Source: Chlamydiota bacterium (lineage in GTDB: Bacteria; Chlamydiota; Chlamydiia; Chlamydiales; Rhabdochlamydiaceae). From it: a DNA stretch of 8,373 nt. The notes under the pieces are model-generated. The model was not told the DNA's origin. It saw nothing but the letters and a program-made list of their open reading frames with translations, and did not search any database. The position numbers were made by a program, and so were the translations under genes. Positions 1-4,754 of this stretch are shown here, piece by piece. Numbering within the stretch: position 1 is the stretch's first letter; each line of letters opens with the position of its first letter. Where the stretch lies: positions 1 to 8,373 of the forward strand of contig JAHFTP010000068.1 of assembly GCA_023265495.1 (NCBI GenBank), given 5' to 3'.

Positions 1-445
1 AGGTCCAGTTACGGTACAAAGCGACAAGACCGCTCATTCCGCCGGGAAGTAGCGCTTGGAGCTTATCTGCTGTTTCTGTAGGGTGAAGGAGGTCTTTGCA
101 TGGATAGAGCACCAAGGCAAATAAAGCAAAGAACGCTATGAAGGCCGTAATGGTCGTGTAAAAAAGACGAGTCTTGCTCATGACGTTGCTCAGCTTTGCA
201 TAGGCTATCATGAAAAGGACTGCAAACGGGAGAACCCCCCACACCTTTAAGAATGGAATAGCTTCAGCGCCGGAGCCTGGAGCTGTTACTATGAGTGCGT
301 CTTTTGTATCGCGCAAAATTGTGTAATTAAAGTTAATACAGAAAAATAAGAAAAACATCGGCAGAAGCTTTTTAAGCTCGAAGTTGTGGACGGGCCAAAA
401 GAAGGACCTCCATCTACCAAATTCTGGTTTTGTGGTTTGTGACAT
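1..445 (-). CDS. npt1: ATP/ADP translocase (NTT family), N-terminal part, cut by window edge
   Basis: Seen by reading the minus strand from the ATG at 445-443: 148 open codons run to the window edge, so the C-terminal two thirds or more is missing. The family signature NYTILRDTKDALIVTA lies at about residues 40-55, with the conserved Lys at 48. Hydrophobic segments lie at about 27-43, 68-86 and 95-114, as expected for the first helices of this roughly 12-helix inner-membrane carrier. Known role: NTT proteins of Chlamydiae, Rickettsiae and plastids exchange host ATP for bacterial ADP (energy parasitism). The ATG is preceded by AGAGGA (minus strand, 452-457) at 6-nt spacing, which fixes the start. 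The npt1 (adt_1) paralogue is inferred from its position next to the ytg operon and dxr, as in C. trachomatis. A nucleotide-uptake NTT paralogue cannot be excluded from the N-terminus alone. Confidence 0.93.
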   Translation of the reverse strand, partial: MSQTTKPEFGRWRSFFWPVHNFELKKLLPMFFLFFCINFNYTILRDTKDALIVTAPGSGAEAIPFLKVWGVLPFAVLFMIAYAKLSNVMSKTRLFYTTITAFIAFFALFALVLYPCKDLLHPTETADKLQALLPGGMSGLVALYRNWT

Positions 446-540
446 GTTTTATCCTCTAAACAAGTTATAACAAATTATGTGCCTCATGGTGGGCACGATT
501 TATACAAAAAGGGTTCTTCGCGAAAAAAACATTTTTAATC
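446..540 (-). promoter_or_regulatory. npt1 leader and candidate promoter region
   Basis: Read on the minus strand, this holds the AGAGGA ribosome binding site (452-457), a TATAAA hexamer (499-504) that could be a -10 box, and a second TATAAC-like hexamer nearer the gene. No good -35 box lies 16-18 nt upstream of either; the upstream DNA is an A/T run, which chlamydial promoters often tolerate. Between the TATAAA and the gene sits an inverted repeat GTGCC...GGCAC (479-483 / 492-496, 8-nt loop). It would lie in the 5' leader if TATAAA is used. The promoter call is an inference. Confidence 0.35.
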
Positions 541-554
541 ATCTGTCGATTAAA
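534..554. repeat. 7-bp perfect inverted repeat between thpR and npt1
   Basis: The arms TTTAATC (534-540) and GATTAAA (548-554) are separated by 7 nt. On the minus strand the stem is followed by a T-rich run (about 522-533), so it could be a weak AT-rich terminator for the upstream RNA ligase-family gene, or an operator upstream of npt1. The AT-only character makes chance formation possible. Confidence 0.35.
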
Positions 555-622
555 CGCAAGGCCAAAATGGGGTGGAATAGGATTTTCTTTTTAGGAAATT
601 GTTTATTTGGCTTGAGCAGTTT

Positions 623-1165
623 TTATTCTTTTTTTAGATAAAACGTTTCAATTAAATCATAGATAATATGTTTTTCTGTTCGATAGGTTTGATAAAAACC
701 CACTTGATCGACAGCCCATTGGGGGAAAGAGTAAGATTGCATGTCAAAGAGGTATTCATGGAGTCTTTGATTGGGACCGGGGGGGATGTCTGCAAGGGAG
801 ATATGCGGAGTAAAAGATTCTTTTTCTTTAGTGATATTTTTTTCTTTTAATTCTGTAAGGATTAGGCTTCTTAACCTGTTAAGCTCTTGGGAAGGGGAGA
901 TTTGGACTGCAAGGGAAGTGTGAGAGTCAGATTTAAGTAAGGTAAATCCTTGTATTGTCAAAGTAAAGGGAGGGTAATCTAGAGTCCCAAGAATTTGTTT
1001 CACGTCGATTTCATCAGCGTGAGAGATTTCGCCTAAATATTTTAGGGTAAGATGCAAAGAGGTAGGATCTCTCCAAAGGGCAGAAGGGACTCCATAGGAT
1101 ATCCTTTCGAAAAGGGAATAAAATGAAGAAGGAAGTGGTAAGGCGATGAGATCATGTATATGCAT
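623..1165 (-). CDS. thpR: RNA 2',3'-cyclic phosphodiesterase / 2'-5' RNA ligase family (ThpR/LigT)
   Basis: A 180-aa protein of the 2H phosphoesterase superfamily, close to the usual family length. Both catalytic motifs are visible: HLT at about residues 38-40 (SLHLTLKYLG) and HIS at about 121-123 (FTPHISLA). Known family activity: hydrolysis of 2',3'-cyclic phosphate RNA ends to 2'-phosphates, with 2'-5' ligation of tRNA halves in vitro; cytoplasmic. I chose the ATG at 1165 because MHIHDLIALPLP matches the short N-terminus before the first beta strand in relatives. A TTG at 1174 would add three residues. Neither start has a clear Shine-Dalgarno. It lies between npt1 and the 110-aa unknown gene on the same strand, with a 177-nt gap to npt1 that contains its probable weak terminator. 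I do not recall this gene at this locus in Chlamydiaceae. The in vivo substrate is unknown. Confidence 0.85.
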   Translation of the reverse strand: MHIHDLIALPLPSSFYSLFERISYGVPSALWRDPTSLHLTLKYLGEISHADEIDVKQILGTLDYPPFTLTIQGFTLLKSDSHTSLAVQISPSQELNRLRSLILTELKEKNITKEKESFTPHISLADIPPGPNQRLHEYLFDMQSYSFPQWAVDQVGFYQTYRTEKHIIYDLIETFYLKKE

Positions 1166-1202
1166 AAGGGGCAAGCATAAGAGTTATAGAATATTTTACC
1201 AA

Positions 1203-1231
1203 TAGAAAACAGAGGGAGCCACACGGCTCCC
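1203..1231 (-). terminator. Hairpin after the 110-aa gene, probable intrinsic terminator
   Basis: A perfect GC-rich 7-bp stem, GGGAGCC (1214-1220) and GGCTCCC (1225-1231), with a 4-nt loop lies about 18 nt past the stop of the 110-aa gene. The minus-strand tail after the stem is moderately U-rich (TCTGTTTTCT). A T6 run sits before the stem rather than after it, so termination may be partial, letting some transcript continue into the RNA ligase-family gene. Confidence 0.55.
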
Positions 1232-1249
1232 AAAAAACAAGAAGTGCTG

Positions 1250-1582
1250 TTAGGGATTTCTCAGAGATATTCTCTCAAAAGCTCGTCTAGCTAAGGCCTC
1301 GGGCGTAGGAGCTACGCTCACCATTGCAAATCCTCCTGGAGGAGTCACACATCTATCTGAGTTGGTGAGGAGTGTTACTCGTATTTCACTTAGGTCAAGA
1401 CCGTCTAAGAGGCCCTGCGGCGCGCGATCAGTGCCTCTTCCGATTGCAGGAGGTGCAAAGGAGGAAACTCTAGTTGTTGTAGAGGGGGTGGTGTCGGGAG
1501 GGAATCTTCCGTCGGTCGAAGGAGGGACGGGTGGGTGTAACAATAAAGTTTGGCGTGATACTCTGGTTGCATCGGTTGACAT
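1250..1582 (-). CDS. Small Pro/Ser/Thr-rich protein of unknown function (110 aa)
   Basis: I do not recognise this protein. The frame is open further upstream, to 1675, but the ATG at 1582 has an AGGAAG ribosome binding site 7 nt before it. The upstream extension is Phe-rich, looks non-coding, and would run through the neighbouring hairpins, so I use 1582. Residues about 18-60 are rich in Pro, Ser and Thr (HPPVPPSTDGR, PPDTTPSTTTR) and probably disordered. Residues about 63-110 look more folded (LLDGLDLSEIRVTLL, ALARRAFERISL). There are no membrane segments and no classical signal peptide. By eye the gene is clearly richer in G+C than the AT-rich DNA around it. A disordered N-terminal half in a chlamydial orphan is compatible with a type III secreted protein, but nothing here proves secretion. 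It has its own downstream hairpin and probably its own promoter. Confidence 0.6.
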   Translation of the reverse strand: MSTDATRVSRQTLLLHPPVPPSTDGRFPPDTTPSTTTRVSSFAPPAIGRGTDRAPQGLLDGLDLSEIRVTLLTNSDRCVTPPGGFAMVSVAPTPEALARRAFERISLRNP

Positions 1583-1636
1583 GTTTGTACTTCCTATTGT
1601 TGTTTGAAAGAAAAAATTGTAGAAACAGTGAGGGTA

Positions 1637-1662
1637 TTCTAGAAGAAGGCTTCTTTCTAGAA
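1637..1662. repeat. Imperfect palindrome upstream of the 110-aa gene
   Basis: TTCTAGAAGAAG (1637-1648) and CTTCTTTCTAGAA (1650-1662) are complementary with one extra base. TTCTAGAA is itself palindromic and occurs in both arms. The element lies 55-80 nt upstream of the 110-aa gene start and just beyond the terminator of the 179-aa gene. It could be an operator, or a second stem that helps separate the two transcripts. Confidence 0.45.
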
Positions 1663-1703
1663 AAGAAAAAACCACTTTTGCCTATCTTAAGCAAAAGTGG
1701 TTT
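1661..1703 (-). terminator. Strong intrinsic terminator of the 179-aa gene
   Basis: The arms AAACCACTTTTGC (1669-1681) and GCAAAAGTGGTTT (1691-1703) are perfectly complementary over 13 bp with a 9-nt loop. Read on the minus strand they lie about 16 nt past the stop codon of the 179-aa gene and are followed by TTTCTTTTC. This is the textbook stem plus U-tract layout. The flanking A-runs also make it partly usable on the plus strand, although no plus-strand gene precedes it. Confidence 0.88.
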
Positions 1704-1718
1704 GATGAAGGGAAAAAA

Positions 1719-2258
1719 TTAACGGCTAAATGCTGTTGCTTGTGCTTGTTCTTGCAGTAAGCAGTTTTGTAGAACAGTAAGAGACTCCACATAAGCATTC
1801 CATAGTTCTGCTTCTACTTTCCCGTGTCTAATGGAAGCGATAAGCTCTCTTTTGCAAGTGGCCAAAGATTTTTTTGGAGCAAGGATAGAAACCATTTCCT
1901 TGTCGCCAGCGAGTCTTGCAATATTGAGCATTCTTTCTAGTTGAGTGCGAGAGAAGGTTACTTGATCTTTTCTTTTGCGAGAGCCTCTAGCAGCTCTTTG
2001 TTTTGGGGCAACGGAGAGAGGCCTGTCAGCATTGATAATGAATTTTTCAATTAAAGATCCAAGCTCGCTAGGGTGGCGGTTTTTCATTTTTCTTAAAGTG
2101 AAATGGTGCATATATCCGCCAGAAGTCATAGGGATATATTTGCAGAGATCATTTTCTTTCCTGCCATTTACTTTCTTTATTGCTTTTGTGATTATGTCTT
2201 CTACTTCTCGAAGATTTTTTGTTTTTGTTTCGACCATTTCTTCTCTGTTAGGGTTCAT
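1719..2258 (-). CDS. Conserved chlamydial hypothetical protein, basic (179 aa); probable CT066-like gene
   Basis: Function unknown. The start at 2258 (MNPNREEM...) has AAGGAA about 8 nt upstream. The frame stays open to 2336, but a good promoter lies inside that extension (2308-2336), so the longer version is unlikely. The N-terminal ~35 residues are charged and probably helical. A distinctive core follows: DLCKYIPMTSGGYMHHF (about 37-53), a basic stretch KQRAARGSRKRK (86-97), then TFSRTQLERMLNIARLAGDKE (about 101-121) and KRELIASIRHGKVEAELW (about 136-153). The last part resembles paired helices. The basic patch suggests nucleic-acid binding, which is an inference. No signal peptide or membrane segment is seen. 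Position between npt1 and the ytg operon matches the small hypothetical gene CT066 of C. trachomatis, and the core looks familiar as a chlamydia-wide family, but I could not align them. It is divergent from the mrp-ytg operon. Confidence 0.8.
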   Translation of the reverse strand: MNPNREEMVETKTKNLREVEDIITKAIKKVNGRKENDLCKYIPMTSGGYMHHFTLRKMKNRHPSELGSLIEKFIINADRPLSVAPKQRAARGSRKRKDQVTFSRTQLERMLNIARLAGDKEMVSILAPKKSLATCKRELIASIRHGKVEAELWNAYVESLTVLQNCLLQEQAQATAFSR

Positions 2259-2307
2259 GGATCTTTCCTTTTGTTTAATGACAATTGTTGTTGCTGTTAA
2301 ATTAAGC

Positions 2308-2336
2308 AATATAACTATTTCTTTAATCGGCTTCAA
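2308..2336 (-). promoter_or_regulatory. Sigma66-type promoter of the 179-aa gene
   Basis: On the minus strand TTGAAG (2331-2336) lies exactly 17 nt from TATATT (2308-2313). These match the -35 and -10 consensus at 4/6 and 5/6 bases. Transcription would start near 2301, giving a leader of about 42 nt with AAGGAA before the ATG at 2258. The -35 box forms part of one arm of the inverted repeat at 2325-2358. Confidence 0.7.
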
Positions 2337-2358
2337 GAAAAATTATTGAAGTCCGATT
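2325..2358. repeat. Inverted repeat over a -35 box; copy A of a shared promoter element
   Basis: AATCGGCTTCAA (2325-2336) and TTGAAGTCCGATT (2346-2358) are complementary over 12 bp with one extra base, separated by 9 nt. The left arm contains the minus-strand -35 box, as expected for a repressor operator. The stretch 2325-2353 is also repeated as a diverged direct copy at 2575-2606. Confidence 0.6.
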
Positions 2359-2359
2359 T

Positions 2360-2574
2360 AATTTACCACGATTTTGACTCTAACTTACTTAGTTCTTCAT
2401 TTCTGCACTAAGATTACTGGTGTAACACATAAGGCATTATTTACAAAATAGTTTTTTTCAAAATAAGAACTTCAGTCGCTGGATCAAAAAAATCGTGTTT
2501 TTATTCAATTATCGGATTTTATTAATGATTGCTATTTTTATGCAACTGTTTATCTTATTTGAATTGATTTACAG
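2360..2574. other. AT-rich spacer in the divergent intergenic region
   Basis: No open frame with a ribosome binding site, tRNA-like structure or terminator was found. The stretch is strongly A+T-rich with A and T runs, for example a T7 run near 2453-2459 and an A7 run near 2485-2491, and a small palindrome GTGTAACAC near 2421. It is the middle of a 393-nt region with divergent transcription and may act as UP-type or curved promoter DNA. A small RNA gene cannot be excluded. Confidence 0.4.
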
Positions 2575-2606
2575 AATCGGTTCATAAGAAAAATCATTTT
2601 GAAGTC
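2575..2606. repeat. Copy B of the shared promoter element
   Basis: This matches 2325-2353 in the same orientation. Both have AATCGG, then TTCA, then AGAAAAAT, then TTGAAGTC, with 1-2 base insertions between blocks (by hand about 27 of 33 aligned positions). Its right end, TTGAAG, is the -35 box of the mrp-ytg promoter. The start points of the copies are 250 bp apart. Copy B does not keep the long inverted repeat of copy A but has a smaller one, TTTGA-AG-TCAAA (2598-2609). Confidence 0.6.
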
Positions 2607-2627
2607 AAAGGTAAAAAAAGGTACTAT
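2599..2627 (+). promoter_or_regulatory. Sigma66-type promoter of the mrp-DUF971-ytgABCD operon
   Basis: TTGAAG (2599-2604), a 17-nt spacer and TACTAT (2622-2627) give 4/6 matches to both consensus boxes at ideal spacing. Transcription would begin near 2634, only about 18 nt before the mrp ATG. The -35 hexamer is identical to that of the divergent gene. No other promoter is evident before ytgA, so this one probably drives the whole operon. Confidence 0.65.
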
Positions 2628-2628
2628 T

Positions 2629-2649
2629 AACTCTCCTTATAGGGGAGTT
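2629..2649 (+). promoter_or_regulatory. Palindrome spanning the transcription start and ribosome binding site of mrp
   Basis: The arms AACTCTCC (2629-2636) and GGGGAGTT (2642-2649) pair over 8 positions (one T-G) around a 5-nt loop, TTATA. The right arm contains the Shine-Dalgarno GGGGAG, 4 nt before the ATG at 2652. Because transcription is predicted to start near 2634, most of the left arm would not be in the mRNA. A DNA operator over +1 is therefore more likely than an RNA hairpin, unless the real start lies further upstream. Confidence 0.5.
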
Positions 2650-2651
2650 GT

Positions 2652-3497
2652 ATGCATACTGATTTAGTAAAGAAAGTAAGATATACCATAGCTATAGCTG
2701 CAGGAAAGGGGGGGGTTGGCAAATCAAGTGTAGCCGTGAATCTGGCGCTTTGCCTAGCGAAGAAAAAGTATAGTGTAGGGATTGTGGACGCAGATATTTA
2801 TGGGCCCTCCTTTTCTCGAATGCTTCCTACAAGCGAGGATATGAGGGTGTCGCGAGAGAACCCTGAGCAAATGCTCCCTTTTTCCTCTTTAGGGATCAAA
2901 GCTATATCGGTCAGTTATATACGAAAAGAAGGAGAGGGGCTTTTTGTAAGAGCCCCTATTGCCAATGGGTTCATAGGGGAGTTGCTAGACAACGTAGATT
3001 GGGGCGAGCTTGATTTCTTACTAGTAGATTTTCCTCCGGGGACAGGAGATATTCAGCTGACTATCATGCAAAAAATGGTTTTCTCCGGAGCTCTTATAGT
3101 AACAACGCCTCAAGAAGTAGCTTTGATGGATGTGAGAAAAGCAACAGAGATGTTTCATCGATCTCATGTGGCAGTGCTAGGTGTTGTGGAAAATATGAGC
3201 TATTTCGAGGAGCCTGTATCTAAAAGAAAATATTATCCGCTAGGAAGAGGAGGCGGTAAAAAAATCTCTAAGGAATTTGGTGTCCCTTTCCTTGGAGAGA
3301 TCCCTTTAGATCCCCATATCAGCGCATGCGGAGATGAAGGAAAATCCCTTTTTTCTTGTGTTCCCGACAGTGGTGCAGCACTTGCCTATCAAGAACTTTC
3401 TTCTCAAGTGGTGGATCATCTGTATGAATTAGAACAAGCGGAAGTGAGATGTAAGAAGCATTTTGATTTTGCTTGGGAGATAAAAGATGTCAATTGA
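2652..3497 (+). CDS. mrp: Mrp/NBP35-type P-loop ATPase, Fe-S carrier family, lacking CxxC
   Basis: A 281-aa SIMIBI-class ATPase. The deviant Walker A GKGGVGKS is at residues 18-25, DADIYGPS at 46-53, DFPPGTGD at 126-133, TTPQEVALMDVRKA at 151-164 and ENMSYF at 180-185; together these identify the Mrp/ApbC/NBP35 family. Known role: such proteins bind and transfer Fe-S clusters as dimers in the cytoplasm. The N-terminal MIP18 (DUF59) domain of long Mrps is absent. After ENMSYF, where relatives carry the cluster-binding CxxC, this protein reads EEPVSKRKYYPLG with no cysteine. The only cysteines (about 34, 227, 235 and 265) form no CxxC. It may therefore be a regulatory or partner-dependent ATPase. 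The start is set by GGGGAG 4 nt upstream. It leads the ytg operon and overlaps the DUF971 gene by 11 nt, suggesting coupled translation. Confidence 0.88.
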   Translation: MHTDLVKKVRYTIAIAAGKGGVGKSSVAVNLALCLAKKKYSVGIVDADIYGPSFSRMLPTSEDMRVSRENPEQMLPFSSLGIKAISVSYIRKEGEGLFVRAPIANGFIGELLDNVDWGELDFLLVDFPPGTGDIQLTIMQKMVFSGALIVTTPQEVALMDVRKATEMFHRSHVAVLGVVENMSYFEEPVSKRKYYPLGRGGGKKISKEFGVPFLGEIPLDPHISACGDEGKSLFSCVPDSGAALAYQELSSQVVDHLYELEQAEVRCKKHFDFAWEIKDVN

Positions 3498-3774
3498 CAA
3501 AAGTCGCTTTATTTTAAGTATTTATCAGAAAGACAATACTACATTTACTATTGAATGGTTAGATGGTACAATAACCCACCATAGGCTGGCTGATTTGCAA
3601 AAAAATTGTCCTTGTGTGCGATGTCAGGATGAGAAGAGGGAACCAAATGCAGAAGAGGTAAGTGCCAGGCGTATTTTCAGTGTAGGGCGGTATGCACTCA
3701 AGATAGAATTTACCACCGGTTGCTCGAAAGGAATTTATTCATTTGCCATGCTTAAAGAGCTGGCATCCAAGTGA
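3487..3774 (+). CDS. DUF971 (GBBH-like N-terminal domain) protein with four cysteines
   Basis: A 95-aa protein made of one DUF971/COG3536 domain. Seen: a beta-rich start (FTIEWLDGTITHHRLADLQKNC), CPCVRC with Cys at 41, 43 and 46, and the family end motif GCSKGIYSFAMLKELA with Cys79. Known: DUF971 is the C-terminal domain of the plant chloroplast Fe-S carrier HCF101, after its Mrp-type ATPase. The related domain of human gamma-butyrobetaine hydroxylase binds zinc through CxCxxC plus a His. Here the His position appears to be Cys79, giving four Cys ligands that could hold zinc or an Fe-S cluster (inference). A GGGAG site lies 7 nt before the ATG. The start overlaps the end of mrp by 11 nt, and the stop overlaps the GTG of ytgA as GTGA. 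It probably works with Mrp. Confidence 0.82.
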   Translation: MSIDKSRFILSIYQKDNTTFTIEWLDGTITHHRLADLQKNCPCVRCQDEKREPNAEEVSARRIFSVGRYALKIEFTTGCSKGIYSFAMLKELASK

Positions 3775-4754
3775 GGAAAAGAGTGTTTATGCGTATGTTA
3801 ATAACTTGTATTGCCTTTGCTTTGGCGGCAGTCTTTTTTTTAGCGCAATGTTCTGCGCCGGATAGAAAAGGGGAGCATGCGGGGCAGATTCGAGTGTTAT
3901 CTACTACAGCTATGATTGATGATGTAGTGGCAAAAGTGGGAGGAGAGAGGGTAGAGCACTCAGCTCTTATTATTGGGGAGATGGATCCTCATAGCTACGA
4001 GCTGGTCAAAGGAGATGATGAAAAAATCATAGATGCGGACATTGTATTTTATAATGGACTCAATCTCGAGCATGGGGCTAGTCTTCACGCTAAGTTGCAA
4101 AAGCATCCTTTTTCCCTTGCAGTTGGAGATGATGTTTTGCAGAGGCATCCTGAAGTTGTGCTTCATGTAAATGGAGAAATGGATCCTCACCTTTGGATGG
4201 ATATATCGGCTTGGCAGTATGTGATTGATCCTATATTGCAGTCGCTTGTTCAAGCGGATCCTGAAGGGGAGCTCTATTATAGAGAGCGGGCACAAGAGTG
4301 TCGAAAGGAGATGCTCTCTGTTCATGCGCAGATTGTCCAAGAACTCCAAAATATTCCTGAGGAAAAAAGATTCCTTGTTACGAGCCATGATGCTTTCGGA
4401 TATTTTGCAAGAAGCTACTTGGCAACGCCTGATGAACAAATAACAGGAGAGTGGAAAAAAAGACTGGCAGCACCGGAGGGTCTAGCTCCAGACGGACAGC
4501 TAAGCACTATGGATATTCAAGCGATTATTGACTTTCTTCTGTTTCATCATGTGCAAGTCGTATTCCCTGAATCCAACGTGAGTAAAGATTCCTTAAAAAA
4601 AATCGTTTTCGCCTGCAGAGAGAAGAAGAGAGAAATAAAATTTTCTGCGCAAGTCCTCTATGGCGATGCAATGGGTGCAAAAAATTCTGATGCAGGTACC
4701 TACCTCGATATGATACAACACAATGCAAAAACCCTTGTGCAAGAATGGCAGTAA
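3771..4754 (+). CDS. ytgA: YtgA: metal-binding lipoprotein of the Fe/Mn-type ABC importer
   Basis: A cluster A-I (TroA/PsaA-type) solute-binding protein, 327 aa. An N-terminal hydrophobic stretch ends in LAQC (Cys27), a plausible lipobox, so it is probably a lipoprotein on the periplasmic face of the inner membrane. The four expected metal ligands are present: His74 in MDPHSYE, His140 in MDPHLWMD, His206 in TSHDAFGYF and Asp299 in LYGDAMG. This is almost the same numbering I recall for C. trachomatis YtgA. It binds divalent metal (iron or manganese) and delivers it to YtgC/YtgD. The GTG at 3771 overlaps the DUF971 stop but has no good Shine-Dalgarno. The ATG at 3789, after AGGAAAAGAG, is an equally plausible start and keeps the signal peptide. 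Its last 10 nt overlap ytgB. Metal specificity cannot be read from the ligands. Confidence 0.93.
   Translation: MRKRVFMRMLITCIAFALAAVFFLAQCSAPDRKGEHAGQIRVLSTTAMIDDVVAKVGGERVEHSALIIGEMDPHSYELVKGDDEKIIDADIVFYNGLNLEHGASLHAKLQKHPFSLAVGDDVLQRHPEVVLHVNGEMDPHLWMDISAWQYVIDPILQSLVQADPEGELYYRERAQECRKEMLSVHAQIVQELQNIPEEKRFLVTSHDAFGYFARSYLATPDEQITGEWKKRLAAPEGLAPDGQLSTMDIQAIIDFLLFHHVQVVFPESNVSKDSLKKIVFACREKKREIKFSAQVLYGDAMGAKNSDAGTYLDMIQHNAKTLVQEWQ

Noticed and set aside
557..614. Long-range inverted repeat CAAGGCCAAA / TTTGGCTTG
   Set aside because: The arms are 39 nt apart with a bulge and no U-tract follows, so it is too weak to call a terminator or operator.
1362..1607. Plus-strand open frame of 81 codons opposite the 110-aa gene
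   Set aside because: It begins at a TTG with no positioned ribosome binding site and no promoter, and fully overlaps the minus-strand frame, which has a good ribosome binding site and a terminator.
1583..1675. 31-codon N-terminal extension of the 110-aa protein
   Set aside because: It would run through the TTCTAGAA palindrome and into the terminator stem of the upstream gene. The ATG at 1582 has a good AGGAAG site.
2259..2336. 26-codon N-terminal extension of the 179-aa protein
   Set aside because: This segment contains the -10 and -35 boxes predicted for the gene, and the internal ATG at 2258 has a well-spaced AAGGAA.
2360..2574. Possible small RNA, tRNA or CRISPR repeat in the divergent spacer
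   Set aside because: No cloverleaf, no regularly spaced repeats and no promoter-plus-terminator pair was found, only AT-rich runs.
2629..2649. RNA thermometer or attenuator controlling mrp translation
   Set aside because: With the best promoter the mRNA starts near 2634, so most of the left arm would not be transcribed. Kept only as a palindrome and possible operator.
3960..4439. Minus-strand open frame of 159 codons inside ytgA
   Set aside because: ytgA is unmistakable on the other strand, with all four metal ligands. The antisense frame has no recognisable motif and is a shadow.
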